The notes under the pieces were generated by a model, which was given only the letters and a program-made list of their open reading frames with translations, searched no databases and was not told the origin of the DNA. Shown one piece after another: positions 7,419 to 13,446 of a stretch of DNA of 16,896 bases. The stretch is from Clostridiaceae bacterium (GTDB lineage: Bacteria; Bacillota; Clostridia; Oscillospirales; Acutalibacteraceae). The DNA lies in NCBI GenBank assembly GCA_016292455.1, contig JAEDIL010000034.1, forward strand, positions 1 through 16,896, in the 5' to 3' direction. A program made the position numbers and the translations under genes. Positions within the stretch are counted from its first letter, which is position 1. The number at the start of each line of letters is the position of its first letter.

Positions 7419-7444
7419 TCCGCCCTCGCGGCGGATTTTTTTTG
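7419..7444 (+). terminator. intrinsic terminator after alr
   Basis: TCCGCC (7419-7424) and GGCGGA (7430-7435) form a GC-rich stem with a CTCGC loop, followed directly by nine T (7436-7444). Confidence 0.88.
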
Positions 7445-7457
7445 TAGAGTATTATCG

Positions 7458-7486
7458 TTGACACTATTGGCGAAAGCGTATAAAAT
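7458..7486 (+). promoter_or_regulatory. sigma-A promoter of gdhA
   Basis: A perfect TTGACA (7458-7463), a 17-nt spacer and TAAAAT (7481-7486) occur. The expected start near 7493 leaves a ~100-nt leader before gdhA. Confidence 0.78.
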
Positions 7487-7507
7487 GATGTGGTAGTTTA
7501 AAGTATT

Positions 7508-7572
7508 GGAGTGCGCTTACCGGAAAAACGGTTAAGTTTTTTTAAAAATCTATAAATATGACGCACTTCCGG
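7508..7572 (+). promoter_or_regulatory. structured gdhA leader with terminator-like hairpin
   Basis: An inner hairpin pairs CTTACCG (7516-7522) with CGGTTAAG (7529-7536, one bulge) and is followed by seven T (7537-7543), which is the form of an intrinsic terminator. It is enclosed by an outer stem, GGAGTGCG (7508-7515) with CGCACT-T-CC (7562-7570). CCGGAA (7520-7525), part of the inner hairpin, is also an exact complement of TTCCGG (7567-7572), next to the gdhA ribosome site. This allows a competing fold. No known riboswitch class is recognised. Confidence 0.45.
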
Positions 7573-7595
7573 AAAAAAGGAGTAGATAAGATAAT

Positions 7596-8939
7596 ATGAC
7601 CTACATTGAAAGAGTAATTGAAGACGTCAAAAGGAAGAATCCTGCGCAGCCGGAATTCATTCAGACCGTAACTGAGGTTCTGACCTCAATTGAGCCCTAT
7701 GTCAACAAGCACCCGGAATTTGAAAAGGCGGCTTTGCTTGAAAGAATGACCGAGCCGGAAAGGGCAATCTCTTTCCGCGTAACCTGGGTTGATGACGAAG
7801 GCAAGGTTCGCGTCAACCGCGGATACAGAGTTCAGTTCAACGGAGCAATCGGTCCGTATAAGGGCGGCTTGCGTTTTCATCCGTCGGTATACATGGGAAA
7901 AATGAAGTTCCTCGGCTTTGAGCAGACCTTCAAAAACAGTCTCACCGGTTTGCCGATCGGCGGTGCAAAGGGCGGTTCCGACTTTGACCCGCGCGGAAAG
8001 AGCGACGGAGAAGTCATGCGCTTTTGCCAGAGCTTCATGACGGAGCTTTACAGACATATCGGTCCCGACGTTGACGTACCTGCCGGCGACATTGGCGTCG
8101 GCGGAAAAGAAATAGGCTATCTCTATGGTCAGTACCGCAGAATCAGGGGTGCTTTTGAAAACGGTGTTCTCACCGGAAAGAGCCTTTCCTACGGCGGTTC
8201 GTCCATTCGTCCCGAGGCTACCGGCTACGGCGCAATCTATTATCTGCTTGAAATGCTGAATCATTTTTCGGACACTATTGAAGGCAAGACCTTTGCAATT
8301 TCCGGCTACGGCAATGTTGCATGGGGTGTTGCAAAAAAGGTTGCACAGCTTGGCGGAAAGGTACTCACAATTTCTGACGAAACCGGCTATGTTTATGACG
8401 AAGAGGGCATAAACACTGATGAAAAGATTGAGTACTTCCTTGAAATGCGTTTGAAGAACGACGTTACCCTTGAATCCTACGCTGAAAAGTTCGGCGCAAA
8501 GTTCTTCCCGGGTGAAAAACCGTGGGGCGTTAAGGTCGATATTGTTATGCCCTGCGCAACCGAAAACGAGGTTGACATGGAAGAGGCAAAGAAGATTGTT
8601 CAGAACGGCACACAGTATTATGTTGAAGTTTCAAACATGCCGACAACGAATGACGCTCTGGAATATCTTAAAAAGCATCTTCGCGGTGTTGCACCCTCAA
8701 AGGCAGTTAACGCAGGCGGCGTTGCCGTTTCCGCGCTTGAAATGATTCAGAACTCCGAGCGTTATTCGTGGACTGCGGAGCGCGTTGACGAAAAGCTTCG
8801 TGAGATTATGAAGGACATCCATGACGAAAGCGCAAAGGCTGCCGAAGAAAACGGTCTCGGCTACGACCTCGTTGCCGGCGCAAACATTGCAGGCTTCATG
8901 AAAGTTGCCGATGCAATGATGTGTCAGGGAATAATCTGA
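7596..8939 (+). CDS. gdhA: glutamate dehydrogenase, hexameric NAD(P)-dependent
   Basis: This cytoplasmic enzyme catalyses 2-oxoglutarate + NH4+ + NAD(P)H to L-glutamate and the reverse. The 447-residue length and residues match the ~450-residue hexameric class that includes Clostridium symbiosum and E. coli GDH. GPYKGGLRFHPSV supplies Lys89, TFKNSL supplies Lys113, PIGGAKGGSDFDP supplies the catalytic Lys125, and PAGDIGVG supplies Asp165. The C-terminal Rossmann domain carries the glycine motif in SGYGNVAWG. NADPH-dependent ammonia assimilation is the commoner role of this subgroup, but coenzyme preference is not certain from sequence. ATG 7596 follows AAAGGAG (7576-7582) at a slightly long 13-nt spacing. 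It has its own promoter, a structured leader and a strong terminator, so it is a single-gene unit. Confidence 0.96.
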   Translation: MTYIERVIEDVKRKNPAQPEFIQTVTEVLTSIEPYVNKHPEFEKAALLERMTEPERAISFRVTWVDDEGKVRVNRGYRVQFNGAIGPYKGGLRFHPSVYMGKMKFLGFEQTFKNSLTGLPIGGAKGGSDFDPRGKSDGEVMRFCQSFMTELYRHIGPDVDVPAGDIGVGGKEIGYLYGQYRRIRGAFENGVLTGKSLSYGGSSIRPEATGYGAIYYLLEMLNHFSDTIEGKTFAISGYGNVAWGVAKKVAQLGGKVLTISDETGYVYDEEGINTDEKIEYFLEMRLKNDVTLESYAEKFGAKFFPGEKPWGVKVDIVMPCATENEVDMEEAKKIVQNGTQYYVEVSNMPTTNDALEYLKKHLRGVAPSKAVNAGGVAVSALEMIQNSERYSWTAERVDEKLREIMKDIHDESAKAAEENGLGYDLVAGANIAGFMKVADAMMCQGII

Positions 8940-8970
8940 GATGCATTGATACTGATGGTTATTAAATAAC

Positions 8971-9029
8971 AAAAGCTATAATTCACTTCACAAAGAGTGC
9001 TTCCTTTGATAGTGAATTATAGCTTTTTT
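8971..9029. terminator. strong bidirectional terminator between gdhA and the convergent kinase gene
   Basis: AAAAGCTATAATTCACT (8971-8987) and its exact 17-bp complement (9011-9027) form a perfect stem around a 23-nt loop, with T9024-9029 after the plus-strand arm. On the minus strand the stem ends in AGCTTTTGTT, so it can also end the kinase transcript. Confidence 0.88.
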
Positions 9030-9051
9030 GTGTTTCCTTGTTTTCCGGCGG

Positions 9052-10851
9052 TCAGTTTTCGAGCTTTATCTGGAACGGAAGCGAAATTGTGTCGTCGGTT
9101 ACAATTGCGCCTTCTTCGAAGCAGATGTAATAGTTCATGCCTTCCTCATAGTACATTTCGCGGTTGACGTCAACAATGCAGGAGAGAACGGAGTCAGGAT
9201 CCTCCTCGTCATAAATGCACTTGAAGTCAAAGTCCTCGCGCGCAATGACGGTGCCGGTCGAGCCGGTCTGGATGAGATAAGCTTTGCCTGCCCTCTTCGG
9301 GAAGGAGCCGAGATTGTCTTCAACATTGACAATTATTTTGGTGAACTGGTCGTCATTGATTTCATACTCGGCACTGACGTCAACGACCGATGTGTAAACC
9401 CTGCCCTTGCTGTCGGTGTCTCCCTCCTGGTGACCTGTCGGAAAGAAATCGGTTGAAGGCTCCGGCGGATTTGTTGTGGTTTCCGTTGTAGTCTCAGTTG
9501 TAGTTTCCGTTGTCGTTTCCGTCGTGGTTTCGGTTGTAGTTTCGGTTGTCGTTTCCGTCGTGGTCTCGGTTGTAGTTTCCGTTGTGGTTTCGGTTGTTGT
9601 CGGCGGTTCGGTAGTTGTTGTCACTGCCGCAGCGGTGGTTGTTTCGGTCTGAGACGGTTCAGGGGGTTCGGTGTTCATCATTTTATAGACGAATATACCG
9701 CCGATTATTACTGCCACCGCAAGAACAGCAATGAGGATGTACATTTTTTTGTTTGCCGCCCGTCGCTTTTCGTCCTCTGCTTCTTCGCTGTCGCTGAATG
9801 CTTTGAACTGTGCGTTCAGATTGTCAGGGGTCTGGGGAGCCGGCGGCTTCTGAGCGAAAGAGCTGAAATATACATCACCCTCGTCGGCTATTCTGAAATT
9901 CTTGACCGTCTGCATCTTCGGCGTCTGATTTCTGTTGTAATTAGGACTGTTGAACCAGGCTATATAGTTTTCAAGCTCCGTTCTGAGAGCAGCAGGCCCG
10001 ATGAAACGCTCCTGAGGTCTGAAAGCCGTTGCTTTGAAAATTATTCTTGAAAGCAGAGTGTCGGCAGCGGCAGGCTTCGGGAAGTTTTCGCCGCGCAGAC
10101 GTTTTTCAAAGGCGGCTTCTCTGTCCGAAAGAGAAATCGGCGCGGGAAAAGCCGGCAAAAACGGGGTTCTGTTGTCGTTCAAAAGCTTATACATTATCAG
10201 TCCGACGGAGTAAATGTCGCTGCTTTCATTGGCGGCGGTTCCGTTTATGACCTCGGGTGCAAAGTATGCCGCGTCAGTATATTTTCCGCTTTCAATTCTT
10301 TCCGCGGTGTATATTCCGAAGTCGCCGAGCTTGTAGCAGCCGTCAACGTCAACAAAAATGTTTTCGGGGTTGATGTCGCGGTGCATAACGCCGGCATTTC
10401 TGAAACTTTCGAGCGCGCAGCAAAGGTCTGAGCCGAGCTTTGCAACTTCGCCGCAGGTGGTGTTTTCTTTGGTTAGATAGGCTGAAAGGGGAGTGAGCAG
10501 TTCCATGAGGATAATAACGCTGACTGCGCCTTCCTCACGTACGATTTCATAATTATCAAACCTCACAATATTCCTGTTCGCGCGCAGGAACATCATTTTG
10601 TCCATGTTTGTGCGGACAATACTTTCGAGGTGGTCAAGGTAATCGGCGACAGACGAATACTTGCCGCTGTTGAGTGCGTCGGAAAACTCCTTTTCGCTCT
10701 TAGGAAAACGAACAACCTTTAATGCAAGCTCTTCGTTGCCGGCCTTTTTCATCACGCGATAAACAACAGAGCTTTTTCCGCGTGCAACAATGTTGTCGGT
10801 GTACCATTCACCAAACAGCGGTTCCTTCTTTTTAAGAGAATCAAGATCCAT
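9052..10851 (-). CDS. transmembrane serine/threonine protein kinase with Thr/Glu-repeat stalk
   Basis: A 599-residue protein (from ATG 10851) with a cytoplasmic Hanks-type kinase domain (about 17-300), a single transmembrane helix (about 370-389) and an extracellular part. Kinase motifs: ATP-binding Lys45 in ALKVV, catalytic loop HRDINPEN (157-164, Asp159 base), DFG (177-179) and APE (198-200). Two oddities stand out. The glycine loop reads RGKSSVVY, lacking the usual second and third Gly, and the catalytic loop has Asn161 where Ser/Thr kinases normally have Lys. After the membrane helix come a Thr/Pro-rich linker, ten TTTE units (418-460) and a ~135-residue C-terminal domain of unknown type; PASTA repeats are absent. 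GTG 10860 is an alternative start, but ATG 10851 has GGAG 8 nt upstream. It is probably a sensor whose ligand is unknown. Confidence 0.9.
   Translation of the reverse strand: MDLDSLKKKEPLFGEWYTDNIVARGKSSVVYRVMKKAGNEELALKVVRFPKSEKEFSDALNSGKYSSVADYLDHLESIVRTNMDKMMFLRANRNIVRFDNYEIVREEGAVSVIILMELLTPLSAYLTKENTTCGEVAKLGSDLCCALESFRNAGVMHRDINPENIFVDVDGCYKLGDFGIYTAERIESGKYTDAAYFAPEVINGTAANESSDIYSVGLIMYKLLNDNRTPFLPAFPAPISLSDREAAFEKRLRGENFPKPAAADTLLSRIIFKATAFRPQERFIGPAALRTELENYIAWFNSPNYNRNQTPKMQTVKNFRIADEGDVYFSSFAQKPPAPQTPDNLNAQFKAFSDSEEAEDEKRRAANKKMYILIAVLAVAVIIGGIFVYKMMNTEPPEPSQTETTTAAAVTTTTEPPTTTETTTETTTETTTETTTETTTETTTETTTETTTETTTETTTNPPEPSTDFFPTGHQEGDTDSKGRVYTSVVDVSAEYEINDDQFTKIIVNVEDNLGSFPKRAGKAYLIQTGSTGTVIAREDFDFKCIYDEEDPDSVLSCIVDVNREMYYEEGMNYYICFEEGAIVTDDTISLPFQIKLEN
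9472..9600 (-). repeat. 12-nt tandem repeat coding for the (TTTE)10 stalk of the kinase
   Basis: Ten copies of a 12-nt unit coding Thr-Thr-Thr-Glu, plus a final Thr-Thr-Thr. Most units differ at synonymous positions. A higher-order period of 36 nt is visible: 9511-9546 and 9547-9582 are identical at 34 of 36 positions, indicating a more recent three-unit duplication. Confidence 0.9.
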
Positions 10852-10886
10852 TATTTTCACTCCGTTCCTGACGTATATTTCACATC

Positions 10887-10916
10887 ATGATAGCATACAA
10901 CGGTCAAAAAAGTCAA
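10887..10916 (-). promoter_or_regulatory. probable promoter of the kinase gene
   Basis: Reading the minus strand: TTGACT (10916-10911), an 18-nt spacer, then an extended -10 TGC-TATCAT (hexamer 10892-10887), 36 nt upstream of ATG 10851. Confidence 0.5.
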
Positions 10917-10918
10917 CC

Positions 10919-10926
10919 GGGGGGGG
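10919..10926. repeat. G8 homopolymer between divergent promoters
   Basis: Eight consecutive G on the plus strand, starting 2 bp upstream of the kinase -35 box (read on the minus strand). It stands out in an otherwise AT-rich intergenic region. Confidence 0.9.
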
Positions 10927-10957
10927 ACGTTGAAAAGATTTTTCCTCTTCTTTTCCC

Positions 10958-10986
10958 TTGATTTATTTGTCATCATCGTCTATAAT
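10958..10986 (+). promoter_or_regulatory. sigma-A promoter of the IIC-HAD operon
   Basis: TTGATT (10958-10963), a 17-nt spacer and a perfect TATAAT (10981-10986) lie 83 nt upstream of ATG 11070. Confidence 0.75.
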
Positions 10987-11069
10987 TAGGCAATATTATA
11001 ACGTTTTGCTGTGTTCCTTTCCGATTGAATCGACCTTTTGAACGCAGTATCTGTTGGAGTGTATAAAAA

Positions 11070-12083
11070 ATGAAAATCGTAAAAAAATATTTCAAACGTT
11101 ATTTTGTTGACGGAATGAGCGCAATGGCGCTTGGACTTTTCTCTTCGCTTATTGTCGGCTTGATAATAGGTCAGCTTTCAAAGATTCCGTACCTTGGCTT
11201 TCTTTCAAAATTCACCGAGGTGCTTTCCGCTTCCTCTCCGGTTGTCGGCGGAGCAATCGGCGCAGCTGTTGCATACGGACTGAAATCCAGACCGCTTGTG
11301 ATTTTTTCCTGCATTGCTGTCGGCGCATACGGATACAGCATAGGCGGACCTGTCGGCGCATTTGCTGCGGCTACTGTTGCAAATGAAGTCGGTTCTCTTG
11401 TCGCCGGCAAAACAAAGCTTGACATCGTTATCACTCCTATTGTGACCATTGTCAGCGGCGGCATTGTCGGAATGTTTGTCGGACCGTATCTTTCGCAGTT
11501 TATGACGTGGCTCGGTTCCGTAATCAATGCTGCAACTCAGCTTCACCCGTTCCCGATGGGCATTGCGGTGGCTACGCTTGTAGGTCTTGCCCTGACTGCA
11601 CCGATAAGCTCGGCGGCGCTGTGCATAATGCTCGGAATTGACGGGATAGCCGCAGGTGCTGCGGCGGTCGGCTGCGCGGCTCAGATGGTCGGCTTTGCCG
11701 TAACAAGCTTCAAGGCTAACGGAGTCGGCGGTCTGCTTTCTCAAGGACTCGGAACAAGCATGCTCCAATTCGGCAATATCATGAAGCGTCCGCAGATTCT
11801 TCTTGCTCCGACCTTGGCCGGCGCGATACTGGGACCGATTTCAACCTGTGTTTTCAAAATGACCAACACAGCAACCGGCGCCGGAATGGGAACAAGCGGT
11901 CTTGTCGGTCAGTTCGGTGCGTTCAGCGCGATGAGCGAAAGCTTTTCGGCGGCGCAAACCATTCTTCTGATTCTTCTCATGCACATTGTTGCTCCGGCCG
12001 TTCTTTCGCTCCTTTTCCATCTGCTGTTCAAAAAGGTCGGACTTGTCAAGGATGAGTATCTGAAACTCGAAGCTATAAAATAA
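11070..12083 (+). CDS. PTS-type IIC membrane protein, PfoR-like
   Basis: The 337-residue, very hydrophobic protein has about nine or ten membrane segments rich in Gly and Ala. It resembles the PTS_EIIC_2 family, whose members include the PfoR protein named as a regulator of perfringolysin O in Clostridium perfringens. Typical stretches are SSPVVGGAIGAAVAYGLKSR, IAVGAYGYSIGGPVGAFAAA, TAPISSAALCIMLG and GTSGLVGQFG. Family members look like the sugar-translocating IIC subunit of phosphotransferase systems, but no IIA or IIB domain is fused or encoded nearby, so phosphorylation-coupled transport is unproven. GGAG (11056-11059) precedes ATG 11070. A HAD phosphatase starts 20 nt after its stop in the same operon. 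The substrate is unknown. Confidence 0.85.
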   Translation: MKIVKKYFKRYFVDGMSAMALGLFSSLIVGLIIGQLSKIPYLGFLSKFTEVLSASSPVVGGAIGAAVAYGLKSRPLVIFSCIAVGAYGYSIGGPVGAFAAATVANEVGSLVAGKTKLDIVITPIVTIVSGGIVGMFVGPYLSQFMTWLGSVINAATQLHPFPMGIAVATLVGLALTAPISSAALCIMLGIDGIAAGAAAVGCAAQMVGFAVTSFKANGVGGLLSQGLGTSMLQFGNIMKRPQILLAPTLAGAILGPISTCVFKMTNTATGAGMGTSGLVGQFGAFSAMSESFSAAQTILLILLMHIVAPAVLSLLFHLLFKKVGLVKDEYLKLEAIK

Positions 12084-12103
12084 CTGTTGAGGTGTGTCTG
12101 AGT

Positions 12104-12673
12104 ATGAATGTTTATGATTTTGACGGAACGATATACGACGGAGAAAGCTCGGTGGAGTTCATTCTTGAATATCTCAGACATGATGTAAAGGTTCTGAAAT
12201 TCATTCCGATGATGATTCGCGTCATGATAAAATATGAAAAAGGTCTTATTACCCTTGAAGACTTTGTGAACAAATATGCGGCAGAAGTGACAAAGTTTTT
12301 CAGCGATAACAATGTTGAGCTGATGCCGCTTGTCAAAGATTTCTGGGATAAACATGAGGATCGTATCAAGCCGTTTTACCGCCAGGTCAGGCGCGATGAT
12401 GACGTAATCATAACAGCGTCTCCCGAGTTCATGATGCGCGACATCTGCAACCGCATCGGAGTTAAAAACCTGATTGCCACAGATTTTGACATCAAGACCG
12501 GTGAAGTGAAAAAAGCCTGCTTCCGCGAGGGAAAGATTCCCTGCTTCCGCGAGGCTTTTCCCGAGGGTGTTATTGATGATTTTTATACCGATTCCATCAA
12601 TGACGAGTTCCTTTTTCCTTTTGCAAAGCGTGTCTTTATGGTAAAAAAGCACCGCATTGAAAGAATAAAATAA
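12104..12673 (+). CDS. HAD-IB family hydrolase (phosphoserine-phosphatase-like)
   Basis: The 189-residue protein carries the haloacid-dehalogenase phosphatase motifs. Motif I is YDFDGT with nucleophile Asp5 and acid/base Asp7, motif II is ITAS (Ser106), and motif IV is YTDSINDEF with Asp163 and Asp167 for Mg2+. An all-helical cap (about 15-95) is inserted between motifs I and II, as in subfamily IB enzymes such as SerB. The substrate is a small phosphorylated compound that cannot be identified. ATG 12104 is preferred because GAGG (12089-12092) lies 11 nt upstream; an in-frame GTG at 12092 overlaps that ribosome site. It follows the IIC gene by 20 nt and ends before a strong terminator, so the pair may handle one substrate (uptake, then dephosphorylation). 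That link is inferred from position. Confidence 0.88.
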   Translation: MNVYDFDGTIYDGESSVEFILEYLRHDVKVLKFIPMMIRVMIKYEKGLITLEDFVNKYAAEVTKFFSDNNVELMPLVKDFWDKHEDRIKPFYRQVRRDDDVIITASPEFMMRDICNRIGVKNLIATDFDIKTGEVKKACFREGKIPCFREAFPEGVIDDFYTDSINDEFLFPFAKRVFMVKKHRIERIK

Positions 12674-12686
12674 CAGAGCAATTTAT

Positions 12687-12701
12687 ATATATAATAGTAT
12701 A
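12687..12701 (+). repeat. 15-bp direct repeat, copy 1 (contains TATAAT)
   Basis: ATATATAATAGTATA, identical to 12775-12789. The two copies flank the terminator at 12706. Each holds a TATAAT hexamer, but no matching -35 box is visible for either. Confidence 0.6.
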
Positions 12702-12705
12702 CCGG

Positions 12706-12743
12706 ACTGCCGTGAGGGGAGCGTTCCCACCCGGCAGTTTTTT
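12706..12743 (+). terminator. intrinsic terminator after the HAD gene
   Basis: ACTGCCG (12706-12712) pairs with CGGCAGT (12732-12738). The inner GGGGA/TTCCC stem extends the hairpin and six T follow (12738-12743). Confidence 0.87.
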
Positions 12744-12774
12744 AATTCGTTTTCAACCAAACTAAAACAGATAC

Positions 12775-12789
12775 ATATATAATAGTATA
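12775..12789 (+). repeat. 15-bp direct repeat, copy 2
   Basis: Exact copy of 12687-12701, 88 bp downstream, on the far side of the terminator. Confidence 0.6.
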
Positions 12790-12794
12790 GCAGA

Positions 12795-12821
12795 GTTTCC
12801 GGCTGTTTTTGAAGCGGAAAC
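12795..12821. repeat. inverted repeat
   Basis: GTTTCCG (12795-12801) and CGGAAAC (12815-12821) are exact complements. With one bulged G the stem extends inward to about 9 bp. No T-run follows. Confidence 0.5.
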
Positions 12822-12898
12822 CGTTCGGCAGGCGGAGCGTCTAAAAATCCCGGAAAAAACACACATTTTCGAAAAAATCTTCTGAAAAACCGTCTCAA

Positions 12899-12914
12899 AT
12901 GAAACAGGTTTCAT
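12899..12914. promoter_or_regulatory. 16-bp operator-like palindrome
   Basis: ATGAAAC (12899-12905) and GTTTCAT (12908-12914) are exact reverse complements with a 2-bp AG centre. The half-site resembles a catabolite-response element, but the central CG of that consensus is missing and no convincing promoter is adjacent. Confidence 0.35.
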
Positions 12915-12968
12915 CAAAATTGCACATTATATAGACAATATGAAAAAATATTTCAAAAATAGAGCTAA

Positions 12969-13013
12969 TTTGGAATAATAAACCGTGCTTGAACAGCGTG
13001 CATATATTCCAAA
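12969..13013. repeat. inverted repeat in the gene-free region
   Basis: TTTGGAATA (12969-12977) and TATTCCAAA (13005-13013) are exact 9-bp complements with a 27-nt loop. Confidence 0.5.
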
Positions 13014-13113
13014 ACAAACTTATAGTCGGATAAATATTTTTCTGAAATCAAATTAAAAGGGCGTTTTCTCACTCCTTTATAAATTTTTATCAAAAAATTT
13101 TTGGCAAGTGTCG

Positions 13114-13155
13114 AAAAACAGCGGTTTTCGTCGCGTTGAATAAAGCTGTTTTTTT
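13114..13155. terminator. terminator-like hairpin in the gene-free region
   Basis: AAAAACAGC (13114-13122) and GCTGTTTTT (13145-13153) pair perfectly over 9 bp. Seven T (13149-13155) close the plus-strand arm and five T close the minus-strand arm. No annotated gene ends here, so if it functions it ends an unannotated transcript. Confidence 0.45.
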
Positions 13156-13271
13156 GAACCTATATATTACATTATATAGCGACCCTCTTTCGGAGTGTCC
13201 TTCGGGGGCAAAATCCGGTTTCCCACCGAGGGCTGAAAAACGGCGATAATACGTCTCAAAAACGCTGTTTT
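13115..13271. repeat. candidate 157-bp element bounded by imperfect inverted repeats
   Basis: AAAACAGCGGTTTT (13115-13128) and, on the opposite strand, AAAACAGCGTTTTT (13271-13258) match at 13 of 14 positions and bound the segment. Inside are a terminator-like hairpin (13114-13155), a 7-bp palindrome CTATATA/TATATAG (13160-13179), and a GC-richer block (about 13182-13235). In that block CCCTC and GAGGG could enclose two small hairpins. No target-site duplication is visible at the ends. A MITE-like element, an intergenic palindromic repeat and a structured RNA are all compatible. Confidence 0.35.
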
Positions 13272-13295
13272 CTCCCATTTGAGAGTGTGGCAAGC

Positions 13296-13324
13296 TTGAC
13301 AAAAGTTTGTTCGGTTGCTATAAT
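13296..13324 (+). promoter_or_regulatory. consensus sigma-A promoter of the secreted lysozyme-like gene
   Basis: A perfect TTGACA (13296-13301), a 17-nt spacer and a perfect TATAAT (13319-13324) occur. A 7-bp inverted repeat, TCTCAAA/TTTGAGA (13254-13284), lies 11 bp upstream of the -35 box and could be an operator. Confidence 0.88.
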
Positions 13325-13331
13325 ACGGGCT

Positions 13332-13360
13332 GCGTTGTTTCGGGTCAGGCCGGAACACGC
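13332..13360 (+). other. 5'-leader hairpin of the lysozyme-like mRNA
   Basis: GCGT-T-GTTTCGG (13332-13343) pairs with CCGGAACACGC (13350-13360), with one bulge and one G-U, around a 6-nt loop. It begins at the predicted start site (about 13331). A second, weaker stem, TTTCTCC/GGAGAAA (13391-13423), lies further down the ~115-nt leader. Confidence 0.45.
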
Positions 13361-13446
13361 TGTTCAAAGGATGTTTAATGCTATTTTTCCTTTCTCCGGC
13401 AGCTCTGTTCGGAAAGGGAGAAAAATCTATATAGTGAGGTGATTTG

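Larger units (their letters stand above)
12744..13295. other. 552-nt gene-free, AT-rich region with many inverted repeats
   Basis: No reading frame here has a ribosome site or recognisable protein on either strand. The region does hold several inverted repeats: 12795-12821, 12899-12914, 12969-13013, 13081-13099, 13114-13153, 13160-13179 and 13254-13284. There are also short direct repeats: ACATTATATAG at 12924 and 13169, CGTCTCAAA at 12891 and 13252, and the second 15-bp copy at 12775. It lies between an operon terminator and a strong promoter, so it could be an intergenic repeat element, a non-coding RNA locus, or decayed sequence. Confidence 0.7.

Noticed and set aside
9028..9456. 142-codon plus-strand frame opposite the kinase C-terminus
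   Set aside because: It begins inside the 17-bp terminator region and runs antisense to the kinase outer domain.
9472..9600. CRISPR-like regular spacing
   Set aside because: The 12-nt period has no unique spacers and encodes a TTTE stalk in frame within the kinase.
11909..12652. 247-codon open frame antisense to the IIC and HAD genes
   Set aside because: It covers parts of two well-supported sense genes and shows no domain or ribosome site.
12683..12898. 71-codon minus-strand frame after the HAD gene
   Set aside because: It passes through the strong terminator hairpin at 12706 and is Arg/Phe-rich with no protein-like pattern.
12901..12914. Catabolite-response (cre) site
   Set aside because: The palindrome lacks the central CG of the cre consensus and has no clear promoter nearby.
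12919..12940. Promoter starting with TTGCAC at about 12920
   Set aside because: No -10 hexamer lies at 16-18 nt spacing; the AT-rich surroundings give many partial matches.
13179..13240. Known riboswitch (cobalamin, glycine, c-di-GMP, THF) in the GC-richer block
   Set aside because: I compared both strands with remembered consensus cores and none matched; it also lies upstream of the only nearby promoter on the plus strand.
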